From contig JAFEEG010000005.1 in the NCBI GenBank assembly GCA_018241225.1, positions 40,024-104,023 of the forward strand: a stretch of 64,000 nt of DNA, given 5' to 3'. Within the stretch, counting starts at the first letter, position 1; each line of letters starts with the position of its first letter. Positions 46,537 to 55,269 of this stretch are shown one piece after another. The notes under the pieces were generated by a model. It ran no database searches. It was not told the DNA's origin and saw nothing but the letters and a program-made list of their open reading frames with translations. Position numbers and translations under genes: made by a program. The stretch is from Pseudomonadota bacterium (GTDB lineage: Bacteria > Pseudomonadota > Gammaproteobacteria > Burkholderiales > Burkholderiaceae_C).

Positions 46537-47499
46537 CTACGTCTGCACGGGCGTGGCGTCGAGCCCGGCCGGCTTGCCGTGGGCGGAAAAGCGCAACTCC
46601 GGCCCGGCCACGTGCTCGGCCACGAAATCCAGGAAGAGGCGGATCTTGGCGGGAATGATGGGCGTGTCGAGGATGGTGGCGTACATGCCTTCGTCGAAGC
46701 CCTTGTTGCTGATGCGGTACTCGGGCAGCAGGCGCACCAGCCGGCCCTGGCGGATGTCGTTGTGCACGGTGTAGTCGTCCAGCAGCACCAGGCCTTCGCC
46801 CAGGCGCGCGAGTTCGAGCAAGGCGATGCCGTTGTTGCTGGCATGGCGGGGCTTGAAGGCCACTTCGCTGACCTGGTCCTGCTGCTTGAAGAACCAGGTG
46901 TATTCGTCGCCCGGCAGCTGGTAGGCCAGGCAGTCGTGTTCCAGGATGCCTTCGGGCGTGGTCAGGGGTGGCTTGCCTTCGAGGTAGGCGGGCGAGGCCA
47001 CCAGGTGCCGCTCGCTCAGGAAGAGCATGCGGCGCTTGACCCCGGCCTCCACCGGCGGCGAGATGCGAAAGTCGATGTCGAGCTGGTTGCGCCGCAGGTC
47101 CACCGCGGCTTCGGTGAGCGAGAGCTCGATGTGGATCTCGGGGTAGAGCTTGCGGAATGCGGCAATGAGCGGGGGCAGCACGCCCAGCCCGAACATCACG
47201 CGCGAATGCACCCGCAGCGAGCCCTGCGGCGCGGCGCTGATGGCCGTGATGTTGGACTGCAGCTCCTTGATGCGCCACAAGATGCTTTCGAGCTGGCGCG
47301 CGTATTCCTGGCCCGATTCGGTCAGCGCCACCTGGCGCGTGGAGCGCAGCAGCAGCTTGACCTTCAGGTCGTCCTCGATCTCGGTGATCATGCGCGACAC
47401 CCCGGTGGCCGAGATGCCGAAGCGGCGTGCCGTCTCCGAGAAATTGCGGGTCTGCGAGATGGAGAGGAACAGCTCCATTGCGCGCAATCTATCCATCAC
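46537..47499 (-). CDS. LysR-family transcriptional regulator
   Basis: The 320-residue protein has the LysR N-terminal winged helix (MMDRLRAMELFLSISQTRNFSETARRFGISATGVSRMITEIEDDLKVKLLLRSTRQVALTESG) and a substrate-binding domain (LRVHSRVMFGLGVLPPLIAAFRKLYPEIHIELSL). A second ATG follows immediately (47496). It is divergent from the flavin-dependent oxidoreductase gene at 47608; the 108-base gap would hold its site and may contain TTGACA at 47568-47573. Its stop is six bases from that of the SMP-30 gene. Confidence 0.94.
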   Translation of the reverse strand: MMDRLRAMELFLSISQTRNFSETARRFGISATGVSRMITEIEDDLKVKLLLRSTRQVALTESGQEYARQLESILWRIKELQSNITAISAAPQGSLRVHSRVMFGLGVLPPLIAAFRKLYPEIHIELSLTEAAVDLRRNQLDIDFRISPPVEAGVKRRMLFLSERHLVASPAYLEGKPPLTTPEGILEHDCLAYQLPGDEYTWFFKQQDQVSEVAFKPRHASNNGIALLELARLGEGLVLLDDYTVHNDIRQGRLVRLLPEYRISNKGFDEGMYATILDTPIIPAKIRLFLDFVAEHVAGPELRFSAHGKPAGLDATPVQT

Positions 47500-47607
47500 T
47501 TCTCCGGTTCTTGCAGTTCAGACCTGCAGTTTCAGCCATAGTCAAAAAGGGCTGGCTACCTAGAATTTTGACAACCCAGACGGGTGCAATTTTCGCGGAG
47601 ACAGTAC

Positions 47608-48687
47608 ATGGAATTCGGGGTGTTCATTCTGGCCCAGCAGCGGGGCTATCACCAGACATCGCAGCAGGTCATCGGCAATTCGATCGAGCAGACCGTGGTG
47701 GCGGAGCAGGCGGGCTTCAATACCGCCTGGTACGCGGAGCACCACTTCAACAACTATTCCCTCTCGCCTTCGCCGCTGATGATGGTGGCGCACATGGCGG
47801 CCAAGACCAAGCGCATCCGCCTGGGCACGGCCGTGTGCATCCTGCCGCTGTACCAGCCGGCACGCTTCCTGGCCGAGGTGGGTTTTGTCGACACGGTGTC
47901 CAACGGCCGGCTGGACCTGGGCGTGGGCTCGGGCTACCAGGAATTCGAGTTCGAGCGCTTCGGCGTGACGATTGCCGATGCGTCCGCCATCTACAACGAG
48001 TTCCTGGACATCATCCCCAAGGGCCTGACGCAGCGCATCTTCGAATACGAAGGCAAGTTCCTGCGCGTGCCGCCCAGCTCCATTGCCGTGCGCTGCGTGC
48101 AGTCGCCCATGCCGCCGATGTGGATCACCTCGGGCAACCCGGTGGCCCTGGGCCGCGGCGTGCGCGAGGACCACAACCTGTTCGTCACCGCGCTGCTCAA
48201 GGGCAACGACGCCATCGGCGAGCTGCGCCAGCGCCTGGACAAGGTGGCCGCCGACAACGGCAAGGACCTGGACCGCGACGTGAAGTTCGGCTTCCTGCGC
48301 TGCGCCTATGCGTCGGACAACCAGGCCGAGATCGACGCCTACCTGGACTGCGCGCGCTTCCAGCGGCGCATTTCCGAGAGCCTGAAGTTCCGCCGCTCGC
48401 AGTCCGACGACGGCTACATGATCAAGGAAGTGCCCTCCGACACCGACCCCACGATGGAGCAGCTGCGCCAGAACCTGCCGGTGGGCTCGGTCAACCAGGT
48501 CATCGACAAGATGCTGGAGGAAATCAGCATCCTGCACCCCAAGCACATCGCGCTGCAGACGCAGCTGGGCGACTTCGACCAAAAGACCATGCTGCGGCAG
48601 ATCGAGCTGTGGGGTGAAAAAATCATCCCTGCCATCAAGAAGGAACTGAGTCGCAACCAGCCAGCCACTCAAGCCTTGGCCGCCTAG
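47608..48687 (+). CDS. LLM-class flavin-dependent oxidoreductase (first copy)
   Basis: The 359-residue protein is a bacterial-luciferase-like monooxygenase: MEFGVFILAQQRGYHQTSQQ, EQAGFNTAWYAEHHFNNYSLSPSPLMMVAHMAAKTKRIRLGTAVCILPLYQPARFLAEVGFVDTVSNGRLDLGVGSGYQEFEFERFGV. It uses reduced flavin and oxygen on an unknown substrate. The ATG at 47608 is preferred to GTG 47584. A close paralogue lies at 49965 with about the same length and most residues the same. It is divergent from LysR and followed by a Bug receptor after 107 bases. Confidence 0.92.
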   Translation: MEFGVFILAQQRGYHQTSQQVIGNSIEQTVVAEQAGFNTAWYAEHHFNNYSLSPSPLMMVAHMAAKTKRIRLGTAVCILPLYQPARFLAEVGFVDTVSNGRLDLGVGSGYQEFEFERFGVTIADASAIYNEFLDIIPKGLTQRIFEYEGKFLRVPPSSIAVRCVQSPMPPMWITSGNPVALGRGVREDHNLFVTALLKGNDAIGELRQRLDKVAADNGKDLDRDVKFGFLRCAYASDNQAEIDAYLDCARFQRRISESLKFRRSQSDDGYMIKEVPSDTDPTMEQLRQNLPVGSVNQVIDKMLEEISILHPKHIALQTQLGDFDQKTMLRQIELWGEKIIPAIKKELSRNQPATQALAA

Positions 48688-48794
48688 CCCGGCCCCTTCC
48701 CACCCCCGACACGAGTGTTGACCAGGCGCGCAAAGCAGCGACCTGGCAACCGAGGCATTTGCACAGACTGCACGAATCGAAACTGGAGACAAAC

Positions 48795-49790
48795 ATGAGC
48801 GACACACTGATCAACCGACGCACCATGCTGCTGGGCAGCATGTTCATGGGCGCCGGCGTCCAGGCCCTTGCCAGCACGGGCGGCGCCGGAGACTGGCCTT
48901 CGCGCCCCATCCGACTGGTGCTGGCCGGCTCGGCCGGCGCGGGCGGCGACATCTTCGCCCGCCTGATCGCCACGCCGCTGGGCAAGGTGCTCAAGCAGCC
49001 GGTGGTGGTGGACGCCAAGCCCGGCGCCAACGGCCTGATCGCGTGCGACACGGTGGCCAAGTCGGCCGGCGACGGCTACACGCTGCTGTTCGCGCCCTCG
49101 TCGTCGATCCTCATCAACCCGGTCATCCACCCCAAGATGCCCTACAACGCGGAGAAGGACCTGGTTCCCGTCACGCAGGTGGGCGCCGCGGGCATCCTGC
49201 TCATGACCAACCCGAACACGGGCTTCAAGAACCTGGCCGACATGGTGGCCTACGCCAAGAAGAACCCCGGCAAGCTGGCCTACGGCTCGTGGGGCACCGG
49301 TTCGTCGGGCCACCTGGCCATGGAAGGCATCAAGGCGCACTACGGGCTGGACATGCCGCACGTGCCCTACAAGACGCTCATGAGCGAAGTGACCGACCTG
49401 ATCGGCAACAACATCAGCGTGGCCTTTACCGACATCGCCTCGCCCGTCCAGCACATGCGTTCCGGAAAGCTGGTGGCCCTGGGCCAGACCGGCTCGCAGC
49501 GCTGGCCCGCCACGCAGGATGTGCCGACCCTGGCCGAGCAGGGCTACAAGTTCGAGGCCGACGGCTGGTACGGCGTGTTTGCGCCCGCCGGTACGCCGCA
49601 GGAAATCATCGACCGACTCAACACCGAGATCAACCGCATCCAGAAGACCGACGAGGTGCGCGCGCAGATCGAGAGCCAGAACATGGTGGTGCCGCCGGCG
49701 CGCACCGCCAAGCAGTTCGCGGCGTCGATCCAGAAGGACGCGGCCATCTGGCAGGGGCTGGCGAAGGTGACGGACCTGAAGGACAAGTGA
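48795..49790 (+). CDS. Bug-family periplasmic solute receptor
   Basis: The 331-residue protein has an N-terminal R-R-T-M-L-L-G pattern in MSDTLINRRTMLLGSMFMGAGVQALA that may be a Tat signal. Family stretches follow: PIRLVLAGSAGAGGDIFARLIATPLGKVLKQPVVVDAKPGANGLIACDTVAKSAGDGYTLLF and LAYGSWGTGSSGHLAMEGIKAHYG. A ggagac element is six bases before the ATG. It lies between the two LLM genes and probably supplies their substrate. A strong terminator follows. Confidence 0.93.
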   Translation: MSDTLINRRTMLLGSMFMGAGVQALASTGGAGDWPSRPIRLVLAGSAGAGGDIFARLIATPLGKVLKQPVVVDAKPGANGLIACDTVAKSAGDGYTLLFAPSSSILINPVIHPKMPYNAEKDLVPVTQVGAAGILLMTNPNTGFKNLADMVAYAKKNPGKLAYGSWGTGSSGHLAMEGIKAHYGLDMPHVPYKTLMSEVTDLIGNNISVAFTDIASPVQHMRSGKLVALGQTGSQRWPATQDVPTLAEQGYKFEADGWYGVFAPAGTPQEIIDRLNTEINRIQKTDEVRAQIESQNMVVPPARTAKQFAASIQKDAAIWQGLAKVTDLKDK

Positions 49791-49813
49791 GCGTTGCCGC
49801 TCAACTCGAAAAG

Positions 49814-49840
49814 AACGGGGCTTCGGCCCCGTTTTTTTTT
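49814..49840 (+). terminator. Rho-independent terminator
   Basis: AACGGGGC pairs with GCCCCGTT around a TTCG tetraloop, followed by a run of T (49832-49840). It separates the LysR-linked LLM/Bug transcript from the second LLM operon. Confidence 0.93.
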
Positions 49841-49964
49841 GGCCGCGCGCGACCCATCCCTCGATTTTCTGCAGGACTGAACAACGCTCCTTCCATATTC
49901 CGGATCGCGGGCCCGGGCCAGAGAATTTCAGGCATCGAACATCACTTCACGAGCGGGAAGCAAC

Positions 49965-51032
49965 ATGGAATTCGGCGTCTTCATCCTGGCCCAGCAGCGC
50001 GGCTATCACCAGACCTCGCAGCAGGTCATCAGCAACTCGATCGAGCAGACGGTGGTGGCGGAACAGGCGGGCTTCAACACCGCCTGGTACGCGGAGCACC
50101 ACTTCAACAACTACTCGCTGTCGCCTTCGCCGCTGATGATGATCGCGCACATGGCGGCCAAGACCAGCCGCATCCGCCTGGGCTCGGCGGTGTGCATCCT
50201 GCCGCTGTACCACCCTGCGCGCTTCCTGGCCGAGGTGGGCTTTGTCGACACGGTGTCCAACGGCCGGCTGGAACTGGGCATCGGCTCGGGCTACCAGCAG
50301 TTCGAGTTCGAGCGCTTCGGCGTGAAGATCGAGGAGTCGGGCGCCATCTACAACGAGTTCCTCGACATCATCCCCAAGGGCCTGACGCAGAAGATCGTGG
50401 CGTACGACGGCCAGCACCTGAAGCTGCCGCCCAGCTCCATTGCGGTGCGCTGCCTGCAAGACCCGATGCCGCCGCTGTGGATCACCTCGGGCAACCCGGT
50501 CACGCTGGGCCGCGGCGTGCGCGAAGGGCACAACCTGTTCGTCACCGCGCTGCTGGGCGGCACCGATGCAGTCGCAGCGCTGCGCGAGCGCCTGGACAAG
50601 GTGGCGCAGGACAACGGCAAGGACCTCGACGATGACGTGAAGTTCGGCTTTTTGCGCTGCGCCTTCGCTTCGGACAACAAGGCCGAGATCGATGCCTACC
50701 TGGACAACGCGCGCTTCCAGCGCCGCATTTCCGAAAGCCTCAAGTTCCGCCGTGCGCAGTCGGACGACGGCTACATGGTCAAGGAAGTGCCGTCGCCCAC
50801 CGACCCGAGCTTCGAGCAGCTGCGCCAGAACCTGCCGGTAGGCTCGGTCAACCAGGTCATCGACAAGATGCTGGAAGAGATCAGCATCCTGCGCCCCAAG
50901 CACATCGCGCTGCAGACGCAGCTGGGCGACATGGACCAGAAGACCATGCTGCGGCAGATCGAGCTGTGGGGCGAGAAGATCATTCCCGCCATCCGCAAGG
51001 AAGTCGAGTCGATGAACGCCGTGGCGGCCTGA
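49965..51032 (+). CDS. LLM-class flavin-dependent oxidoreductase (second copy)
   Basis: The 355-residue protein is a close paralogue of the one at 47608, the same over most of its length (MEFGVFILAQQRGYHQTSQQVISNSIEQTV, LGIGSGYQQFEFERFGVKIEESGAIYNEFLDIIPKGL). Differences are concentrated in helices such as AYDGQHLKLPPSS and the loop LGGTDAVAALRERLDKVAQ. It starts a four-gene operon with an SDR, a VOC protein and a flavin reductase, which gives it a likely reduced-flavin supplier. The substrate is unknown. Confidence 0.93.
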   Translation: MEFGVFILAQQRGYHQTSQQVISNSIEQTVVAEQAGFNTAWYAEHHFNNYSLSPSPLMMIAHMAAKTSRIRLGSAVCILPLYHPARFLAEVGFVDTVSNGRLELGIGSGYQQFEFERFGVKIEESGAIYNEFLDIIPKGLTQKIVAYDGQHLKLPPSSIAVRCLQDPMPPLWITSGNPVTLGRGVREGHNLFVTALLGGTDAVAALRERLDKVAQDNGKDLDDDVKFGFLRCAFASDNKAEIDAYLDNARFQRRISESLKFRRAQSDDGYMVKEVPSPTDPSFEQLRQNLPVGSVNQVIDKMLEEISILRPKHIALQTQLGDMDQKTMLRQIELWGEKIIPAIRKEVESMNAVAA

Positions 51033-51036
51033 GGTC

Positions 51037-51825
51037 ATGTCCGACACGACTGTCTTCGACAACGCTTCGCTGCGCGGCAAGGTGGCCGTGGTGACGGGTG
51101 CCTCGCGCGGCATCGGCCTGGCCATCTGCGAGCAGCTGTGCGACATGGGCGCGCAGGTGGTGCAGCTGGACATCCTGCTTGCACCAGAACCCGCCGAGGC
51201 CAACGGCATGCTGGCCATGCGCTGCGACGTGGCCGACCCGGCGTCTGTCCTGGCTGTGGCCGAGGTGGTGCGTGCGCGCTTCGGCCGCTGCGACGTGCTG
51301 GTGAACAACGCCGGCATCACCGCGTCGCCGGTGGCGCTGGAGGACTTTTCCATCGACGAGTGGGACCGGGTGCTGCGCGTGAACCTGCGCGGCGCCTTGC
51401 TGTGTGCGCAGGCGCTGGTGCCGATGATGTTCGCGGCGCAGGCCGGCAGCATCGTCAACGTGGCATCGATCTCGGCCCGTTCGCCCACCCGTGCCGGGGC
51501 ATACGGCGCCAGCAAGGCCGGCATGCGTGCCCTGACGCAGCAGATGGCGATCGAGTGGGGCCCGCGCGGCGTGCGCGCCAATACAGTCAGCCCCGGGATG
51601 ATCCGCACGCCCCTGTCGGAAGTGCACTACCAGAAGGAAGGCATGCTGGAGAGCCGCACCGCAAGGATCCCCGCGCGCCGCATCGGCCGGCCCGAGGACA
51701 TCGCCGGCATCGTCTCCTTCCTGGCCAGCGATGCGGCCAGCTACATCAATGGCGAGGACATCGTGGTCGATGGCGGCTTCCTCAAGGCCTCGCTGCACAA
51801 CCTCTACAGCAACAACATTTCCTGA
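51037..51825 (+). CDS. SDR-family oxidoreductase
   Basis: The 262-residue protein has T-G-A-S-R-G-I-G, an Asp at VVQLDILL, NNAGITASPVALEDFSIDEWDRVLRVN, Y-x3-K in AYGASKAGMRALTQQMAIEWGPRGVRANTVSPGMIRTPL, and DAASYINGEDIVVDGGF. It should be an NAD-dependent alcohol dehydrogenase or reductase. The start is four bases after the LLM stop. It acts on the product or substrate of the LLM enzyme (inference). Confidence 0.93.
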   Translation: MSDTTVFDNASLRGKVAVVTGASRGIGLAICEQLCDMGAQVVQLDILLAPEPAEANGMLAMRCDVADPASVLAVAEVVRARFGRCDVLVNNAGITASPVALEDFSIDEWDRVLRVNLRGALLCAQALVPMMFAAQAGSIVNVASISARSPTRAGAYGASKAGMRALTQQMAIEWGPRGVRANTVSPGMIRTPLSEVHYQKEGMLESRTARIPARRIGRPEDIAGIVSFLASDAASYINGEDIVVDGGFLKASLHNLYSNNIS

Positions 51826-51836
51826 GACACCCAGCC

Positions 51837-52205
51837 ATGGAATCGCCCAAGCGCCTGCAGAACGTGTTCGTGGTGGCCCAGCGGCCCGCCGAACTCCATT
51901 CCTTCTACGAGTCCGCACTCGGCCTTCAACTCAAGTTCCGCGACAAGGACCGCTGGATCCAGTACGGCGTGGGCAACACGAGCGTGGCCCTGGCGTGCGC
52001 CGAAGAGGCAGCGCCCGCCGCCTCGGGCCTGGTGATGGTGTTCGAGGTGGATGACTTCTCGGGCGCGCAAGAGCGCATCACCGCCGCCGGCGGCCAGGTG
52101 CTGGGCAAGCGCGACATGGGCTCGCACGGCGCGGTGCTGTCGCTGCGCGACCCCGAAGGCAACATCGTTCAACTCTTCAAGCGCCAAGGGACGCCGACGC
52201 CATGA
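51837..52205 (+). CDS. VOC/glyoxalase-superfamily protein
   Basis: The 122-residue single VOC domain begins LQNVFVVAQRPAELHSFYESALGLQLKFRDKDRWIQYGVGNTSVALACAEE and ends SHGAVLSLRDPEGNIVQLFKRQ. The family motif D-P-E-G-N-x-V-x-L is intact. Members are dioxygenases, isomerases or resistance proteins. The stop overlaps the flavin reductase start by four bases. Confidence 0.9.
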   Translation: MESPKRLQNVFVVAQRPAELHSFYESALGLQLKFRDKDRWIQYGVGNTSVALACAEEAAPAASGLVMVFEVDDFSGAQERITAAGGQVLGKRDMGSHGAVLSLRDPEGNIVQLFKRQGTPTP

Positions 52206-53170
52206 CAACAACGACGCTCGCCGCACCGCAGGTCGAGGTGGATGCCATCGACCCCAAGCTCTTTCGCCAGCTGCTGGGCTGCTTCCCGACCGGGGTGGCC
52301 GTGGTCACCACGAACAATGCCGACGGCAGCCCCGCGGGCCTGACCTGCAATTCGTTCAGCTCGGTGTCGCTGGAGCCGCCGCTGGTGCTGTTCAGCCTGC
52401 GCAAGGCCAGCAGCCTGCTGCCGACCTTCGTGGAGTCGGGCACCTTCGCCATCAACATCCTGTCGCAGAGCCAGGACGCGCTGTCGGGGCGCTTCGCGTC
52501 GAGCAAGATCGCCGACAAGTTCGAGGGCGTGGCCTGGCGCAAGGGCCCGCTGGGCACGCCGCTGGTCGACGATTGCCTGGCCAGCTTCGAGTGCAGCGTG
52601 CATGCGCGGCACGAGGCCGGCGACCACGTCATCTTCATCGGCGAGGTCAAGCACATGTCGCCGGGCTGTTCCGACCATGCGCTGGTGTTCTACAAGGGCG
52701 CCTACATGATGCTGGCCGAGTCGCTGCGCAAGCTGGTCATCGATGGCAAGCTGGGCACGGCGGACATCGACGAGGCCTATCGCGCGTTGTACGGCACGCT
52801 GCTGCGCCTGGCCTGCGACCGGGCCACCGACGCGGAGATCGATGCCATCGAGGCGGCCGTGGACGGCATCGAGCAGAGCCAGGAGCTGCACGCGCTGCCC
52901 CAGCGCATCGACGCCATGGCGAGCTTCTTCTCGTCGATTGCACAGGCCGGCCACAACGAGGCCCTGCGCCTGATGGCCCAGACCATGACAACCGTGCTGC
53001 GCGAGCGGATGACGCACGTGATTCCGGCGCACCCGCGCCCGGATGTGTTTCCGCTGCGCCGCAAGGTGGTGAAATGCCTGCGGGCCAGGGATGCCGACGG
53101 CGCTGCGGGCGCGCTGGACGAGCTGATCTCTACCCTGCGCAAGGGCAGCGGCGCGCCACTGCCCGCCTAG
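52202..53170 (+). CDS. Flavin reductase fused to GntR-type FCD ligand domain
   Basis: The 322-residue protein has two parts. Residues 1-175 are a flavin-reductase domain (LLGCFPTGVAVVTTNNADGSPAGLTCNSFSSVSLEPPLVLFSLRKASS, VNGE-like segment FIGEVKHMSPG). Residues about 185-315 are helical and resemble the FCD ligand domain of GntR regulators (IDEAYRALYGTLLRLACDRATDAEIDAIEAAVDGI, HALPQRIDAMASFFSSIAQAGHNEALRLMAQTMTTVL). No DNA-binding domain is present. I infer a reductase supplying reduced flavin to the LLM enzyme and gated by a small-molecule domain. Confidence 0.85.
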   Translation: MTTTTLAAPQVEVDAIDPKLFRQLLGCFPTGVAVVTTNNADGSPAGLTCNSFSSVSLEPPLVLFSLRKASSLLPTFVESGTFAINILSQSQDALSGRFASSKIADKFEGVAWRKGPLGTPLVDDCLASFECSVHARHEAGDHVIFIGEVKHMSPGCSDHALVFYKGAYMMLAESLRKLVIDGKLGTADIDEAYRALYGTLLRLACDRATDAEIDAIEAAVDGIEQSQELHALPQRIDAMASFFSSIAQAGHNEALRLMAQTMTTVLRERMTHVIPAHPRPDVFPLRRKVVKCLRARDADGAAGALDELISTLRKGSGAPLPA

Positions 53171-53562
53171 CCTGCCGGCCGGGCCGCCCGGGGTGACAGC
53201 GCTGCCCGGGACAGTGCGGGATAGCGCAGCGCCAGCCCCAGCCACATGATGGCCCCGACGTACACGCCGAACAGAACGTGCGTTGCCAGCGGAGAGCCGA
53301 GCCGGTAGTGCGTTGCCACGGCCCCGCCCAGGAAGGCCGTGAGATAGATCGCGCCGAGCACCGATGTGCGCGGAACCGCATGGAGCACGGCGCCGACCAG
53401 CAGCAGCACCCCCAGGGGCAGCACCGCACTTTGCGGCCAGCCCAGCTCCAGCGTTGCGTGCACCACGGGGTCGAGCTGGAACAGCTTGCCCGCCGCATCC
53501 ATGAGAAAGAAGAGCGTCGTGAGGCACGACAGGGCGATGCCGATTCGGCGTGTCCAGTTCAT
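53167..53562 (-). CDS. DoxX-like small membrane protein
   Basis: The 131-residue protein has four predicted helices (about residues 5-25, 40-62, 68-85, 92-112), beginning MNWTRRIGIALSCLTTLFFLMDAAGKLFQLDPVVHATLELGWPQSAVLPLGVLLLVGAVLHAVPRTSVLGAIYLTAFLGGAVATHYRLG. The fold matches the DoxX_2-like family of unknown role. A ggaggtgg ribosome-binding site is well placed. It is divergent from a TetR regulator that probably represses it. Confidence 0.87.
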   Translation of the reverse strand: MNWTRRIGIALSCLTTLFFLMDAAGKLFQLDPVVHATLELGWPQSAVLPLGVLLLVGAVLHAVPRTSVLGAIYLTAFLGGAVATHYRLGSPLATHVLFGVYVGAIMWLGLALRYPALSRAALSPRAARPAG

Positions 53563-53587
53563 GGCTTGCCACCTCCGTCTATTTGGA

Positions 53588-53601
53588 TATAGTTAACTAT
53601 A
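53588..53601. promoter_or_regulatory. 14-base palindrome between DoxX-like and TetR genes
   Basis: TATAGTTAACTATA is a perfect palindrome that also contains a TATAGT -10-like hexamer on each strand. It ends at the base before the GTG start of the TetR gene. It should be the TetR operator and would block both promoters at once. The TetR transcript may be leaderless. Confidence 0.65.
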
Positions 53602-54252
53602 GTGAATGCGACGAGAGCCGGCAAGCGCCCCTATCAATCCGACACACGCACGGAAACCGCCGAGCGCACGCGCTCCAGGATCCTGGAGGCGGGCAAGTTC
53701 CTGTTCGCCCGCAAGGGAATCGACGCCACCACCGTCGCGCAGATAGCCGAGCGTGCCGGCGTTTCGGTGCCGACGGTCTACGCCACTGTCAAGTCGAAGT
53801 CCGGCCTGCTCGACGCACTCATGCGCGAATCGCTGTTCGGCCCGCGCTTCAGGCTCGCGCAGGAAGCGCTCGATGGCGTGCAGGACCCGGTTCGGCGGCT
53901 GGCCATGAGTGCGCAGGTGGCACGGGCCATCTACGAGGGCGAAGCGGCCGAGCTGAGCTTCCTGATCAAGTCGTCCGCGTTCTCGCCCGAGTTGCGCAAG
54001 ACCATCCAGTCCTTTGAAAACCTGCGGCGCAAGATGCAGGCGCAGCGCATCGAAGCGCTGTTTGCCGCAAGGCGCGCCAGGAAGGGGCTCATCCCCGAAA
54101 CCGCCGCCGCCTTGCTGTGGACATACACGAGCCGCGAGGTCTACCAGAAGCTCGTCATCGAGTCGGGCTGGACGCCCGACGCCTACCAGGCCTGGCTCGA
54201 GCAGACCCTGGTGGAGGCGCTCGCGCAGCCGAGCCGGCTCAATCCACCTTGA
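53602..54252 (+). CDS. TetR-family transcriptional regulator
   Basis: The 216-residue protein has the N-terminal TetR helix-turn-helix (ERTRSRILEAGKFLFARKGIDATTVAQIAERAGVSVPTVYATVKSKSGLLDALM) and a helical ligand domain. The GTG start has no ribosome-binding site in front of it, and the promoter palindrome abuts it. It overlaps the convergent Bug gene by 14 bases. The likely target is the divergent DoxX-like gene and itself. Confidence 0.92.
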   Translation: MNATRAGKRPYQSDTRTETAERTRSRILEAGKFLFARKGIDATTVAQIAERAGVSVPTVYATVKSKSGLLDALMRESLFGPRFRLAQEALDGVQDPVRRLAMSAQVARAIYEGEAAELSFLIKSSAFSPELRKTIQSFENLRRKMQAQRIEALFAARRARKGLIPETAAALLWTYTSREVYQKLVIESGWTPDAYQAWLEQTLVEALAQPSRLNPP

Positions 54253-55213
54253 TGCCGGCCGCCTTCACCACCTGCTGCGCCTTGGCCGATTCCTGCGCGA
54301 TGTACTGGTCGAACTGCGCAGAAGGCATGGTGAAGGGCTCGGCACCCAGCTTGTCCAGGCGCTCGCGCAGGTCGGGTGCGTTCATGATCTTGACGACCTC
54401 CGCGTTCAGGCGCTCCACCATTGGCTTGGGCACCTTGGAGGGCGCGAACAGGCCGACCCAGAACAGGTAGGACGAATCGGGCACGCCGGCCTCCACGGTG
54501 GTGGGCAGGTCGGGGAAGATGCTCGAACGCTTGGCGGTGCCCACGGCCAGTGCCTTGAGCTTGCCGTCGCGCACCAGCGGCGCGGCCGACACCATGGGCG
54601 CGAAGAACCAGTCCACGCGTCCGCCCATCACCTCGGTCATGGCCTCGGGCGTGCCGCGGAAGGGCACGTGCTGCGCCTGGATGCCAGCGGCCAGCCGGAA
54701 CACCTCCGCGTTCATGTGCGTGGCCGAGCCGTTGCCCGCCGAGCCGTAGTTCAAGCCGCCCGGCTTGGCCTTGGCCTGCGCGACGAGGTCCTTCACGTCG
54801 GTGAAGCGACCCGGTGGCACCACCAGCATGTTGGGCAGGCTGGCCAGCGGCGTGACGCCGGAAAAGTCCTTCTGCGTGTCATAGCTCAGGTTGGTGTAGA
54901 TGGCCGGGTTCACCAGGTGCCCCGCCGAGTGGATGAGGAAGGTGTAGCCGTCGGGCGCGGCCTTGGCCACCTGGGCTGCGCCCAGCGTGCCGCCCGCGCC
55001 GGGCTTGTTCTCGACCACGACGTTGGTGCCCAGCGCCGGGCCCAGGCGCTCGGCCACCAGGCGCGCGACCACGTCGGTGCCGCTGCCGGCCGTGAAGGGC
55101 ACGATGAAGCGGATCGGCTGGGCGCGCGGCCAGTCGCCCTGGGCCTGTGCGCCGGCGCAGGTGGCAGCCAGCAGGGCAGTGATCAGAAGTTGGCGGCGAT
55201 GGAATTGCTGCAT
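54239..55213 (-). CDS. Bug-family periplasmic solute receptor
   Basis: The 324-residue protein has a signal peptide (MQQFHRRQLLITALLAATCAGAQAQ) and family signatures PIRFIVPFTAGSGTDVVARLVAERLGPALGTNVVVENKPGAGGTLGAAQVAKAAPDGYTFLIH and LNYGSAGNGSATHMNAEVFRLAAG. It is the last gene of the LacI-linked operon; the gap to the cupin is 56 bases. It probably binds the aromatic or other acid fed to that pathway. Confidence 0.93.
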   Translation of the reverse strand: MQQFHRRQLLITALLAATCAGAQAQGDWPRAQPIRFIVPFTAGSGTDVVARLVAERLGPALGTNVVVENKPGAGGTLGAAQVAKAAPDGYTFLIHSAGHLVNPAIYTNLSYDTQKDFSGVTPLASLPNMLVVPPGRFTDVKDLVAQAKAKPGGLNYGSAGNGSATHMNAEVFRLAAGIQAQHVPFRGTPEAMTEVMGGRVDWFFAPMVSAAPLVRDGKLKALAVGTAKRSSIFPDLPTTVEAGVPDSSYLFWVGLFAPSKVPKPMVERLNAEVVKIMNAPDLRERLDKLGAEPFTMPSAQFDQYIAQESAKAQQVVKAAGIKVD

Positions 55214-55269
55214 GTCTTGTCTCCGTTCGTTGTCGTCTTGGCTTCTTGCAGAAAGTGCGGAATGAAAGG

